A stretch of 64,000 nt of DNA. Source: an uncultured Collinsella sp. (lineage in GTDB: Bacteria > Actinomycetota > Coriobacteriia > Coriobacteriales > Coriobacteriaceae). Position 1 is the stretch's first letter; every line of letters begins with the position of its first letter. The stretch lies in the NCBI GenBank assembly GCA_937995345.1, contig CALKKS010000007.1:124001-188000 (forward strand). The letters are read 5' to 3'. A program made the position numbers and the translations under genes. This document shows positions 16,927-24,401 of this stretch, piece by piece. The notes below the pieces were generated by a model. It was given only the letters and a program-made list of their open reading frames with translations, was not told the DNA's origin and ran no database searches.

Positions 16927-18759
16927 ATGGCACGACTGCACGTAATGGAACGCAGCCACGCTCAGGCCGTCATGGACGACCTGCACGATGCGCTCGGACG
17001 TCGTTTGGCGGTGAGCTCGCTCGCCCCGTGTCCCGTTGAGTTTACGGCGGCACTCGTCAACCTGTGCTCCACCCAGAGCTGCGGCAAGTGCACGCCCTGC
17101 CGCGTGGGCCTGAGCGCGCTGAGCGATCTGCTCGCCGATGTGCTCGAAGGGCGCGCCGACGAGTCCACGCTCAACCTGATTGAGCGCACGGCCCGCACCA
17201 TCTACCTTTCGAGCGACTGCGCCATCGGCTACGAGGCCGGCGCCATGGCGCTCACCGCTATCCGCGGTTTCCGCGACGATTTTGAGCATCACATCCGCGA
17301 GCACTCTTGCGGCTTTGACCGCGAGGCCCGCGTCCCGTGCGTCTCGGGCTGCCCGGCGCACGTCGACATTCCCGGGTACATTTCGCTCGTCGAAGCCGGC
17401 CGCTATGCCGACGCCGTCAAGGTCATCCGCAAGAACAATCCGCTGCCGCTCGTCTGCGGCCTGGTGTGCGAGCATCCCTGCGAGATGCACTGTCGCCGTG
17501 GCATGGTCGACGACCCCATGAACATCCTCGCCCTTAAGCGTTTTGCCGTTGAGCACAGTGACCTCAACGACCACAAGCCGCATGTAGTGGACAACACCGG
17601 CAAGCGCGTCGCCGTGATCGGCGGCGGCCCGGCCGGCCTTTCCTGCGCCTACTACCTGGCCGTGATGGGCCATAAGGTGACCATCTTTGAGCAGCGCCAC
17701 CACCTGGGCGGCATGCTGCGCTACGGCATTCCCAGCTACCGTCTGCCGCGCGAGCGCCTGCAGGCCGAGATCGACTGGATCTTGAGCGCCGGCATCGACG
17801 TAGAACTCGACCACTCCGTCAACGGCGAGGAACTTGCCCGCCTGCGCGACGAGTTCGATGCCGTCTACCTGGCTATTGGCGCCCACAGCGATAAGAAGCT
17901 TGGCCTTCCGGGCGAAGAGGCGCTCGGCGTGGAGTCGGCCGTCAAGATGCTGCGTGCCATCGGCGACGATGAGCTGCCCGACCTGAGCGGTCAGCGCGTG
18001 TGCGTCATCGGCGGCGGCAACGTGGCCATGGACGTGGCGCGCTCTGCCGTGCGTTGCGGTGCCGAAAAGGTGAGCATCGTCTACCGCCGGCGCATCTGCG
18101 ACATGACGGCCCAGGATGCCGAGATCGCCGGTGCCCAGGCCGAGGGCTGCGAGGTTCTGGAGCTCACCGCACCGCTCGCTATCGAGACGGGCGAGGAAGG
18201 TCGCGTGAGTGGCCTGCGCGTGCAGCCGCAGATTATCGGCGAGCCCCGTCGTGGACGTCCGGCCCCGCGTGCCGCCGCCACGCCCGAGCGCGTCATTCCC
18301 TGCGAGCGCGTGTTTGTGGCCATTGGCCAGGACATCGATTCCAAGCCGTTTGAGGACATGGGTATCGCCTGTAAATGGGGTTGCATCGTTACCGATTCGG
18401 ATGGCGCCGTGCCCAACTTCGATGGCCTCTTTAGCGGCGGCGACTGCCAGACCGGCCCCGCCACGGTCATCCGTGCCATCAACGCCGGCCGAGTTGCTTC
18501 GGCAAATATCGACCGCTACCTGGGCTTTGACCACAAGATCAAGCTCGACGTTGAGCTGCCGACCGTCCAGTTTAAGGGCAAGCATGAGTGCGGCCGCTGC
18601 GAGCTGGGCGAGCGCGAGGCCGGCGAGCGCATCCACGATTGGAATCTGGTCGAGCAGGGCCTTACCGAGGAGGAGGCACGCCAGGAGGCAAGCCGCTGCC
18701 TGCGTTGCGACCACTTTGGCTTTGGCGCGTTCCGCGGAGGGAGGAACCTGGAATGGTAG
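16927..18759 (+). CDS. NuoF-C-terminal/GltD-like NAD(P)H-binding flavoprotein of the hydrogenase module
   Basis: A 610-aa iron-sulfur flavoprotein expected to shuttle electrons between NAD(P)H and the adjacent [FeFe] hydrogenase. Residues about 30-125 match only the C-terminal iron-sulfur region of NuoF (STQSCGKCTPCRVGL); the FMN/NADH fold of NuoF is absent. Then comes a GltD-type body: cysteine cluster (CVSGCPAHVDIPG, CGLVCEHPCEMHCRRG), FAD Rossmann motif (VIGGGPAGLSCAYY), NAD(P) Rossmann motif (VIGGGNVAMDVAR) and the GDCQTGPATV FAD motif. A final CGRCELG...SRCLRCD cluster follows. GAGAGGGG precedes the ATG. Its stop overlaps the hydA start, implying translational coupling. Physical partnership is inference. 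Confidence 0.82.
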   Translation: MARLHVMERSHAQAVMDDLHDALGRRLAVSSLAPCPVEFTAALVNLCSTQSCGKCTPCRVGLSALSDLLADVLEGRADESTLNLIERTARTIYLSSDCAIGYEAGAMALTAIRGFRDDFEHHIREHSCGFDREARVPCVSGCPAHVDIPGYISLVEAGRYADAVKVIRKNNPLPLVCGLVCEHPCEMHCRRGMVDDPMNILALKRFAVEHSDLNDHKPHVVDNTGKRVAVIGGGPAGLSCAYYLAVMGHKVTIFEQRHHLGGMLRYGIPSYRLPRERLQAEIDWILSAGIDVELDHSVNGEELARLRDEFDAVYLAIGAHSDKKLGLPGEEALGVESAVKMLRAIGDDELPDLSGQRVCVIGGGNVAMDVARSAVRCGAEKVSIVYRRRICDMTAQDAEIAGAQAEGCEVLELTAPLAIETGEEGRVSGLRVQPQIIGEPRRGRPAPRAAATPERVIPCERVFVAIGQDIDSKPFEDMGIACKWGCIVTDSDGAVPNFDGLFSGGDCQTGPATVIRAINAGRVASANIDRYLGFDHKIKLDVELPTVQFKGKHECGRCELGEREAGERIHDWNLVEQGLTEEEARQEASRCLRCDHFGFGAFRGGRNLEW

Positions 18760-20564
18760 AGCCCAACAAAACCACTGTCAGCGACAACACCGAAAGCGGA
18801 GCACTCAACATGGTCAAGCTCACGATCGATAATTGCGAGGTCGTGGTGCCCGAGCACACCACGATCCTGGATGCGGCCAAGTCCGTCGGCATCCAGATTC
18901 CCACCCTGTGCTACCTGCGCGATCTGAACGAGATCGGCGGTTGCCGCGTGTGCGTGGTCGAGGTCGAGGGCTGCGACCAGCTGGTTGCCGCCTGCAACAA
19001 CTACGTGCTCGACGGCATGGTGGTCCATACCAACAGTCCCAAGGCCCGCGAGGCCCGTCGCACCAACGTGCAGCTGCTCCTGTCGCAGCACGACGCGCAG
19101 TGTGCGAGCTGTGTGCGCAGCGGCAACTGCAACCTGCAGACCATCGCCAACGACCTTGGCATTTTCTATCTGCCGTACGAGCAGCACCTGGCGCGCGAGG
19201 GCTGGGACTTCGATTTCCCCATCATCCGCGAAAACGACAAGTGCATTAAATGCATGCGCTGCATCAAGGTGTGCGAGAGCGTGCAGGGCCTAGGGATTTG
19301 GGACCTGACCAACCGCGCCACGCATACCGCCGTGGGTACCCGCGGGCGCGCGCCGATCGGCAAGACCGATTGCGTCGCGTGCGGCCAGTGCATCACGCAT
19401 TGCCCGACGGGCGCACTGCGCGAGCGCGACGATACCGAGACTGTATTTGACGCGCTCGCTCATCCCGACAAGATCGTGCTGGTGCAGATCGCGCCTGCCG
19501 TGCGCAGCGCCTGGGGCGAGGAGCTCGGCATTCCGCGCGAGGAGGCAACCGTCGAGCGCCTGGCTTGCGCGCTGCGCCGCGTTGGCTTTGAGTACGTGTT
19601 CGACACCGATTTCTCGGCCGACCTCACCATTATGGAGGAGGGATCCGAACTGATCGAGCGCCTGGGCGCCGCCGCCAAGGGCGAGGGCGACAGCCGCGGC
19701 TGGCCCATGTTTACGAGCTGCTGCCCGGGCTGGGTGCGCTTTGTGAAGGCGCGCTATCCGGAGTTTGTCGACAGCCTGTCCACGTCCAAGTCGCCGCAGC
19801 AGATGTTCGGCGCTATTGCCAAGACCTACTACGCCAAGGTGCTGGGCGTGGAGCCCGAGCGCCTGTTCGTGGTGTCCGTGATGCCGTGCACGGCCAAGAA
19901 GGCCGAGTGTGCGCTGCCGAGCATGGTGGGCGAGGGCGGTGCGCCCGACGTGGACGTTGCGCTGACGGTGCGCGAGATGGTGCGCATGATCCGCGCGAGT
20001 CACGTGAGCGTGGAGACGCTGGCCGAGGAGCCGCTCGATACGCCGCTGGGCTTTGGCACAGGCGCGGGTGTGATCTTTGGCGCCACGGGCGGCGTGATGG
20101 AGGCCGCCGTGCGCTCGGCCTATTACCTGGTGACGGGCAAGAACCCCGACGCCGACTTCTTTACCGACGTGCGCGGCCTGGACGGCTGGAAGGAAGCCGT
20201 GGCCGATATCGATGGCACCAAGGTTCGCGTCGCCGTGGCACACGGGCTGGGCAACGCCGCCCGTCTGCTCGACGCGATTCGCGACAGTCGCGTGAGCTAT
20301 GACTTCGTTGAGGTCATGGCATGCCCGGGCGGCTGCGTCGGTGGCGGCGGTCAGCCCATCCACGACGGCTGCGAGCTGGCAGCTGAGCGCGGCCAGGTGC
20401 TGTGGGGCCTGGATGCCGCTGCGGACATTCGCTTCTCGCACGAGAATCCCGATGTCCAGGCGTGCTATAGCGAGTTTTTGGGCGAGCCGCTCTCACCGCT
20501 GGCCGAGGAGCTGCTGCACACCGACCATCACGCCTGGTCGATGCCCAACGAAGGGACGTGCTAG
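18753..20564 (+). CDS. hydA: [FeFe] hydrogenase, catalytic subunit
   Basis: A 603-aa [FeFe] hydrogenase interconverting protons and H2. Order: plant-type [2Fe-2S] domain (CYLRDLNEIGGCRVC), a His-ligated [4Fe-4S] segment (HDAQCASCVRSGNC), two [4Fe-4S] clusters (CIKCMRCIKVC, CVACGQCITHC), then the H-cluster domain with L1 TSCCPGW (321-327), L2 MPCTAKKAE (from 377) and L3 EVMACPGGCVGGGGQP (from 520). All H-cluster cysteines are present. ATG 18753 overlaps the upstream stop by 7 bp and follows GGAGGGAGG; an internal ATG at 18810 is less likely. The domain set matches multimeric bifurcation-type enzymes. The maturases HydEFG are not in this window. Confidence 0.95.
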   Translation: MVEPNKTTVSDNTESGALNMVKLTIDNCEVVVPEHTTILDAAKSVGIQIPTLCYLRDLNEIGGCRVCVVEVEGCDQLVAACNNYVLDGMVVHTNSPKAREARRTNVQLLLSQHDAQCASCVRSGNCNLQTIANDLGIFYLPYEQHLAREGWDFDFPIIRENDKCIKCMRCIKVCESVQGLGIWDLTNRATHTAVGTRGRAPIGKTDCVACGQCITHCPTGALRERDDTETVFDALAHPDKIVLVQIAPAVRSAWGEELGIPREEATVERLACALRRVGFEYVFDTDFSADLTIMEEGSELIERLGAAAKGEGDSRGWPMFTSCCPGWVRFVKARYPEFVDSLSTSKSPQQMFGAIAKTYYAKVLGVEPERLFVVSVMPCTAKKAECALPSMVGEGGAPDVDVALTVREMVRMIRASHVSVETLAEEPLDTPLGFGTGAGVIFGATGGVMEAAVRSAYYLVTGKNPDADFFTDVRGLDGWKEAVADIDGTKVRVAVAHGLGNAARLLDAIRDSRVSYDFVEVMACPGGCVGGGGQPIHDGCELAAERGQVLWGLDAAADIRFSHENPDVQACYSEFLGEPLSPLAEELLHTDHHAWSMPNEGTC

Positions 20565-20566
20565 CG

Positions 20567-21622
20567 ATGCGCGCGTTTGATTTTGAGATGTCGCGCCGGG
20601 GGTTTGCCTCGGCGCTCGCCGCGGGCGCCCTGTCGCTTGCGCTTGCAGGCTGTGGCGGCGGGGCCGCCGGTGCCGGGTCCGCCGCGGGCTCGGCTGCCAC
20701 GGACGGCGCCGGTGCTGCTGCAGAGCCGGTCGAGGTGCACGTCGCCTCGCTCAAGGGGCCGACCTCGATTGGCTTGGTGCAGTTTATGGACCAGGCGGCC
20801 GATGGCGATACGGACAATGAGTTCGACTTTGCGATCAACACTGCCGCCGACGAGATCGTGCCCAAGGTCATTCAGGGCGATATCGACATTGCCCTAGTGC
20901 CCGCCAACGTGGCGAGCGTTCTCTACAACAAGACCGAGGGCGCGGTGCAGGTCATCGACATCAACACGCTGGGCGTGCTGAACGTGGTGACGGGCGATGC
21001 GAGTGTGGCCTCGTTTGGCGACCTGGCGGGCCATACCGTCTATATGACGGGCAAGGGTACCACGCCGGAGTACGTCATGAACTACCTGCTGGAGCGCGCG
21101 GGCCTGACCGGCCAGGTGACGCTCGAGTTTAAGAGCGATCCCACCGAGGTGCTGTCGGCGCTGCTTGCCGATTCGTCTGCCGTGGGCGTGCTGCCCGAGC
21201 CGTTCAAGACCGCTGCCATTGCAAAGAGCGAAGGCAAGCTGTCGGCGCCGTTGAGTCTGACCGATGTGTGGGATGAGCTGGCGAGCGACACGGGTTCGCG
21301 CCTGCTGACGGGCGTGACCGTGGTGCGCCGTGCCTTTGCTGAGGAGCATCCCGAGGCCGTGGCGGAATTCTTGCGCTGCCACGAAGCGAGCGTGAAGGCC
21401 GTCAATGCGGCACCGGCAGACTGGGCGCAGGCCGTGGTCGATGCGGGTGTCGTCGATAACGCCGCAATTGCCGAAAAGGCGATTCCTGGGTGCATGCTTG
21501 TGTGCCAGACGGGGAAAGATATGAAGGCGGCGCTCGGTGGGTACTTGCAGGTGCTGGCCGATGCGGATGCGAGCGCCGTGGGCGGCAAGCTTCCGGCTGA
21601 CGATTTCTACTACATGGAGTAG
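20567..21622 (+). CDS. ABC transporter substrate-binding lipoprotein (NMT1/SsuA-like)
   Basis: A 351-aa periplasmic-type binding protein. The N-terminus has SRRGFASA, which resembles a twin-arginine signal, then a hydrophobic stretch ending in the lipobox LALAGC (C29), so it is probably a membrane-anchored lipoprotein, perhaps exported by Tat. The body has the NMT1/TauA/SsuA layout (GPTSIGLVQFMD, KVIQGDIDIALVPANVAS, GVLPEPFK). The substrate is not predictable from sequence. It begins 2 bp after hydA and continues into the permease-ATPase gene, so it may share the hydrogenase transcript. Confidence 0.82.
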   Translation: MRAFDFEMSRRGFASALAAGALSLALAGCGGGAAGAGSAAGSAATDGAGAAAEPVEVHVASLKGPTSIGLVQFMDQAADGDTDNEFDFAINTAADEIVPKVIQGDIDIALVPANVASVLYNKTEGAVQVIDINTLGVLNVVTGDASVASFGDLAGHTVYMTGKGTTPEYVMNYLLERAGLTGQVTLEFKSDPTEVLSALLADSSAVGVLPEPFKTAAIAKSEGKLSAPLSLTDVWDELASDTGSRLLTGVTVVRRAFAEEHPEAVAEFLRCHEASVKAVNAAPADWAQAVVDAGVVDNAAIAEKAIPGCMLVCQTGKDMKAALGGYLQVLADADASAVGGKLPADDFYYME

Positions 21623-21625
21623 CCC

Positions 21626-23002
21626 GTGCGTGCGTTTGCTCGACAAATGATAGAGCGTATGAAGGCGGTGGCGGCAGCAGGTGCCGTCGCCGCCTTTTGG
21701 CTTGCCGCGTGGATGCTGGTGGCGGCGCTGGTGGCGCAGCCGCTGATCTTGCCGGGGCCGGGCGCTGTTGCCTTGGCGCTGCTGCGCCTGATATGCGATG
21801 CCGGCACGTGGGCGATTCTGGCGGGCTCGGGCGCGCGGATACTGGGCGGGCTGGCGCTTGCCGCGGTGTGTGGTGGCGTACTTGCCGGGATTTCGTCACG
21901 TTCGCGTGCGTTTGCGCACCTGGTGGCTCCGGCGTTGTCGTTTGTAAAGGCGACGCCGGTCGCCTGCGTGGTGGTCCTGTTGCTTATCTGGCTGGGGTCG
22001 GCGCGCGTGAGCATCGCGGCAGTCTTTTTGATGGCGCTGCCGGGCGTGTATTTTTCGCTGGCCGAGGGCTTGGCACAGGTGAATAAACCGCTGAAGCAGA
22101 TGTTCCGCCTGCATGGCGTGCGAGGCTGGCGACTGTTTTGCGCCCATACCTGGCGCGAGGTCCTGCCGTTTGTGCTTTCGTGCGCCCGTGCCGTGATCGG
22201 CATGAGCTGGAAGGCCGGTGTGGCAGCCGAGCTGATCGGCATGGCGGTGGGTACCGTGGGTGAGCGCATCTATCAGGCAAAGCTTTTGATTGAGACGGCC
22301 GACCTGCTGGCTTGGACTGTGCTGGTCGTTGCCGCCTCGTGGGCGTGTGAGCGCGTGCTGGTGTGGCTGCTGCGGGTTTCGGGGCCCGTGGCGTGGCGCG
22401 CGGCCGTGCGGGTGCATGGGCGCGGCGCTCGCGGGCGTGCGGGGGCTGCGAGCGATGGTGCTGCAGTGGAGCTTGCGCTTGCCGTGGGCGATCGCGCGCC
22501 CTGGGTGCCGGCGCTGGACGGCCTGGTGCTCAACGTGCCCGCGGGTGGGCGTATCTGTGTGATGGGCGCCTCGGGTGTGGGCAAGTCGACGCTGCTTTTG
22601 TTGGCAGCGGGGGAGTGCGCGCCGTGCTCGATGGTGTTTCAGGATGCACGCTTGGTCGAGTCCGCCTCGGCGCTGGATAACGTGCTGGTGTGTGCCGATG
22701 CGCGCGTGGGTGCGTCGAGCGCCGCAGCCTTGCTGCGCCGGTTGGTGCCGGGAATCGACGTGCATGCTCGCGTGGCCGAGCTTTCGGGCGGACAGCGCCG
22801 TCGCGTCGAGATCGCTCGAGCCCTGCTGTGCCCGGGCGGTGCCGTTATTCTGGACGAGCCCTTTACCGGCCTGGATGCCTCCGCGTGCGATGCGACGGCC
22901 AAGACTGTGCTTGACCTGCTCGACGGCCGCATGCTCCTGCTTGCCACGCACGACACCGCCGACGCTCAGGCCCTCGATATCTCGGATATCATCACGCTCT
23001 AA
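21626..23002 (+). CDS. Fused ABC permease and ATPase
   Basis: A 458-aa protein joining two transporter parts usually made separately. Residues 1-255 form a SsuC/TauC-type permease with about six membrane segments. Residues 285-458 form the nucleotide-binding domain: Walker A GASGVGKST (314-322), Q-loop MVFQD, signature LSGGQ (386-390), Walker B VILDEP and H-loop ATHD. The stretch between the Walker A lysine and the Q-loop glutamine is only about 19 residues, against roughly 40 in typical ABC ATPases, so this domain is shortened yet keeps every catalytic motif. GTG start 4 bp after the lipoprotein stop. It completes that transporter, presumably as a homodimer. Confidence 0.85.
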   Translation: MRAFARQMIERMKAVAAAGAVAAFWLAAWMLVAALVAQPLILPGPGAVALALLRLICDAGTWAILAGSGARILGGLALAAVCGGVLAGISSRSRAFAHLVAPALSFVKATPVACVVVLLLIWLGSARVSIAAVFLMALPGVYFSLAEGLAQVNKPLKQMFRLHGVRGWRLFCAHTWREVLPFVLSCARAVIGMSWKAGVAAELIGMAVGTVGERIYQAKLLIETADLLAWTVLVVAASWACERVLVWLLRVSGPVAWRAAVRVHGRGARGRAGAASDGAAVELALAVGDRAPWVPALDGLVLNVPAGGRICVMGASGVGKSTLLLLAAGECAPCSMVFQDARLVESASALDNVLVCADARVGASSAAALLRRLVPGIDVHARVAELSGGQRRRVEIARALLCPGGAVILDEPFTGLDASACDATAKTVLDLLDGRMLLLATHDTADAQALDISDIITL

Positions 23003-23067
23003 ATACTAATTCAGCAACAAAATGATCCGTTTTCCTCCGTCCCCATAGGGTCGGTTGTGGTATTCTA

Positions 23068-23114
23068 TCTGCGGGGTAATACTTAGGCATACCAAGTAAT
23101 ACCAACGCCGCAGA
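23068..23114 (+). promoter_or_regulatory. Dyad upstream of the RelB-like gene
   Basis: TCTGCGG (23068-23074) and CCGCAGA (23108-23114) bracket two near-inverted copies of GTAATACTT. TATTCT (23061-23066) just upstream could be a -10. Antitoxins of this family repress their own promoters at such dyads, so this is a candidate operator. The rest of 23003-23217 shows nothing else. Confidence 0.4.
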
Positions 23115-23217
23115 AACAAACTCTGGATGCGGGCCAATCGGGTTGCCTTCACAGCCCGTCGCCCAGCCGCGCGGCCCGCATCTATCCGCACTACTGTCGT
23201 TTCAAAAAGGAAGCGCC

Positions 23218-23439
23218 ATGGCAGAACACATGACCCCCGTAGTCGCGAAGGTCTTGCCCGAGGAGAAGGCAGCCTTCGCGGCGGCAACCCAGCTCGTGGG
23301 CACCACGCCGTCCAACGCCATCCGCATGTTTATCGCCGCGTTCAATCGCTGCGGCACCTTCCCGTTCGACATCTCGCCCAACGGGGCTTTTGGCAAAGAC
23401 TGTCCCCAACAACTAGTCGTTAAAGAACGTCCCCAATGA
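23218..23439 (+). CDS. Orphan RelB/DinJ-family antitoxin, 3' end replaced by repeat sequence
   Basis: A 73-aa protein with the ribbon-helix-helix start of RelB/DinJ antitoxins (VVAKVLPEEKAAFAAATQLVGTTPSNAIRMFIAAF) followed by the typical FPFDI. The ATG follows AAGGAAG at a good distance. The last dozen codons (from DCPQQLVVKERPQ) and the stop are encoded by the GTCCCC palindromic element, so the natural C-terminus, which normally grips the toxin, appears to be lost or replaced. No RelE/YafQ toxin gene follows. It may be a decaying antitoxin or a stand-alone regulator. Confidence 0.7.
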   Translation: MAEHMTPVVAKVLPEEKAAFAAATQLVGTTPSNAIRMFIAAFNRCGTFPFDISPNGAFGKDCPQQLVVKERPQ

Positions 23440-23460
23440 CTAGCCGTTGGGGACGTTCTT
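23402..23460. repeat. GTCCCC/ACTAG palindromic element, copy 2 (double)
   Basis: GTCCCCAACAACTAG (23402-23416) is followed by a second unit, AAGAACGTCCCCAATG...CGTTGGGGACGTTCTT (23423-23460), a stem of 16 positions with one wobble. Positions 23423-23443 repeat 754-774 base for base. The element forms the end of the RelB-like gene. Confidence 0.8.
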
Positions 23461-23489
23461 AAATGACTACCTGCCGGGAGGAGGTTGGC

Positions 23490-24401
23490 ATGCTCAATGC
23501 GATGGTTTGGGCACTTGCCTGTTTTGGCGTCGTCGCTGCCGATATTGCCCTGAGCGTGGTTCTGTTTTCCGCTCTTGGCGTCGCATCGGTGTTCATGGGT
23601 TTTTCGATCGACGACCTCGACATTCAATTACTTCAGGCCGCCGCGCAGACGGCGTCGTTTTTGATGGCGCTGCTGTGGTGGCGTTATCTTTGGCCGCGTT
23701 CGTTTGTGGCACGTCGGCAAAGCGAGCATCCGCTCGGCGGGGGAGCGCGTGGGGCGTGGAAGCGCATCGCCTGCGTTATCGTGATCGGCCTGGCCTTGCA
23801 GGTGGTCGTTGGCTACGTGACCGACGCCGTGCTGTCGCTGCTGCCCGAGGCCGCGGCCGATTACAGTGAGCTCGTCGAGGAAACGGGCATGGGCGACACC
23901 AGCTATCTCGCCGTCCTGACCACGGTGCTCGGCGCCCCATTTTGCGAAGAGCTGCTGGTACGCGGCATCATTTTTGAGTTTTCGCTCCGAGCGTTTAACC
24001 CGCAGTGTCGTCCGCTCTGGAAGCGTCGGCGCCGTGCGCAGGCGCAAGAAGGCGCCATGGTACCCTGGGCGGCCCCAAGCACCTGGGGCATCGCCGCGGC
24101 AATCGTGTTGCAGGCGGCGGTCTTTGGTTTTATGCACATGAACTGGGTGCAGGGCTGCTACGCGGGCGCCGCCGGCATCATCTTTGGCTGGGTGCTCGTG
24201 ACGACCGGAAAGCTCCGCTACACGATCCTGCTGCACTTTGCCTTTAATGCCGGGTCGTATTTCATGACGTTGCTCTGGTTTGTGAACACACCGCTCGACG
24301 TGGCAATCACGGTCGCTATCGCCGGCGTCATCCTCGTTGAGGCAATGCGCTCGCTGCGCCACGCGTGTGGGATGGACGCAGCGAGCGCACCGCTGCCCTA
24401 G
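23490..24401 (+). CDS. CPBP-family intramembrane metalloprotease
   Basis: A 303-aa membrane protein of the CPBP/Abi (CAAX-protease-like) family with about seven to eight hydrophobic helices. The catalytic set is intact: CEELLVRG (EExxxR), FGFMHMNW (FxxxH) and HFAFNAG (HxxxN). Family roles include prenyl-protein processing, bacteriocin immunity and anti-sigma factor cleavage; none can be assigned here. ATG 23490 has GGGAGGAGG upstream and is preferred over ATG 23463, which lies at the edge of the repeat. The 3' end overlaps the opposing ygiQ by 4 bp. Confidence 0.85.
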   Translation: MLNAMVWALACFGVVAADIALSVVLFSALGVASVFMGFSIDDLDIQLLQAAAQTASFLMALLWWRYLWPRSFVARRQSEHPLGGGARGAWKRIACVIVIGLALQVVVGYVTDAVLSLLPEAAADYSELVEETGMGDTSYLAVLTTVLGAPFCEELLVRGIIFEFSLRAFNPQCRPLWKRRRRAQAQEGAMVPWAAPSTWGIAAAIVLQAAVFGFMHMNWVQGCYAGAAGIIFGWVLVTTGKLRYTILLHFAFNAGSYFMTLLWFVNTPLDVAITVAIAGVILVEAMRSLRHACGMDAASAPLP

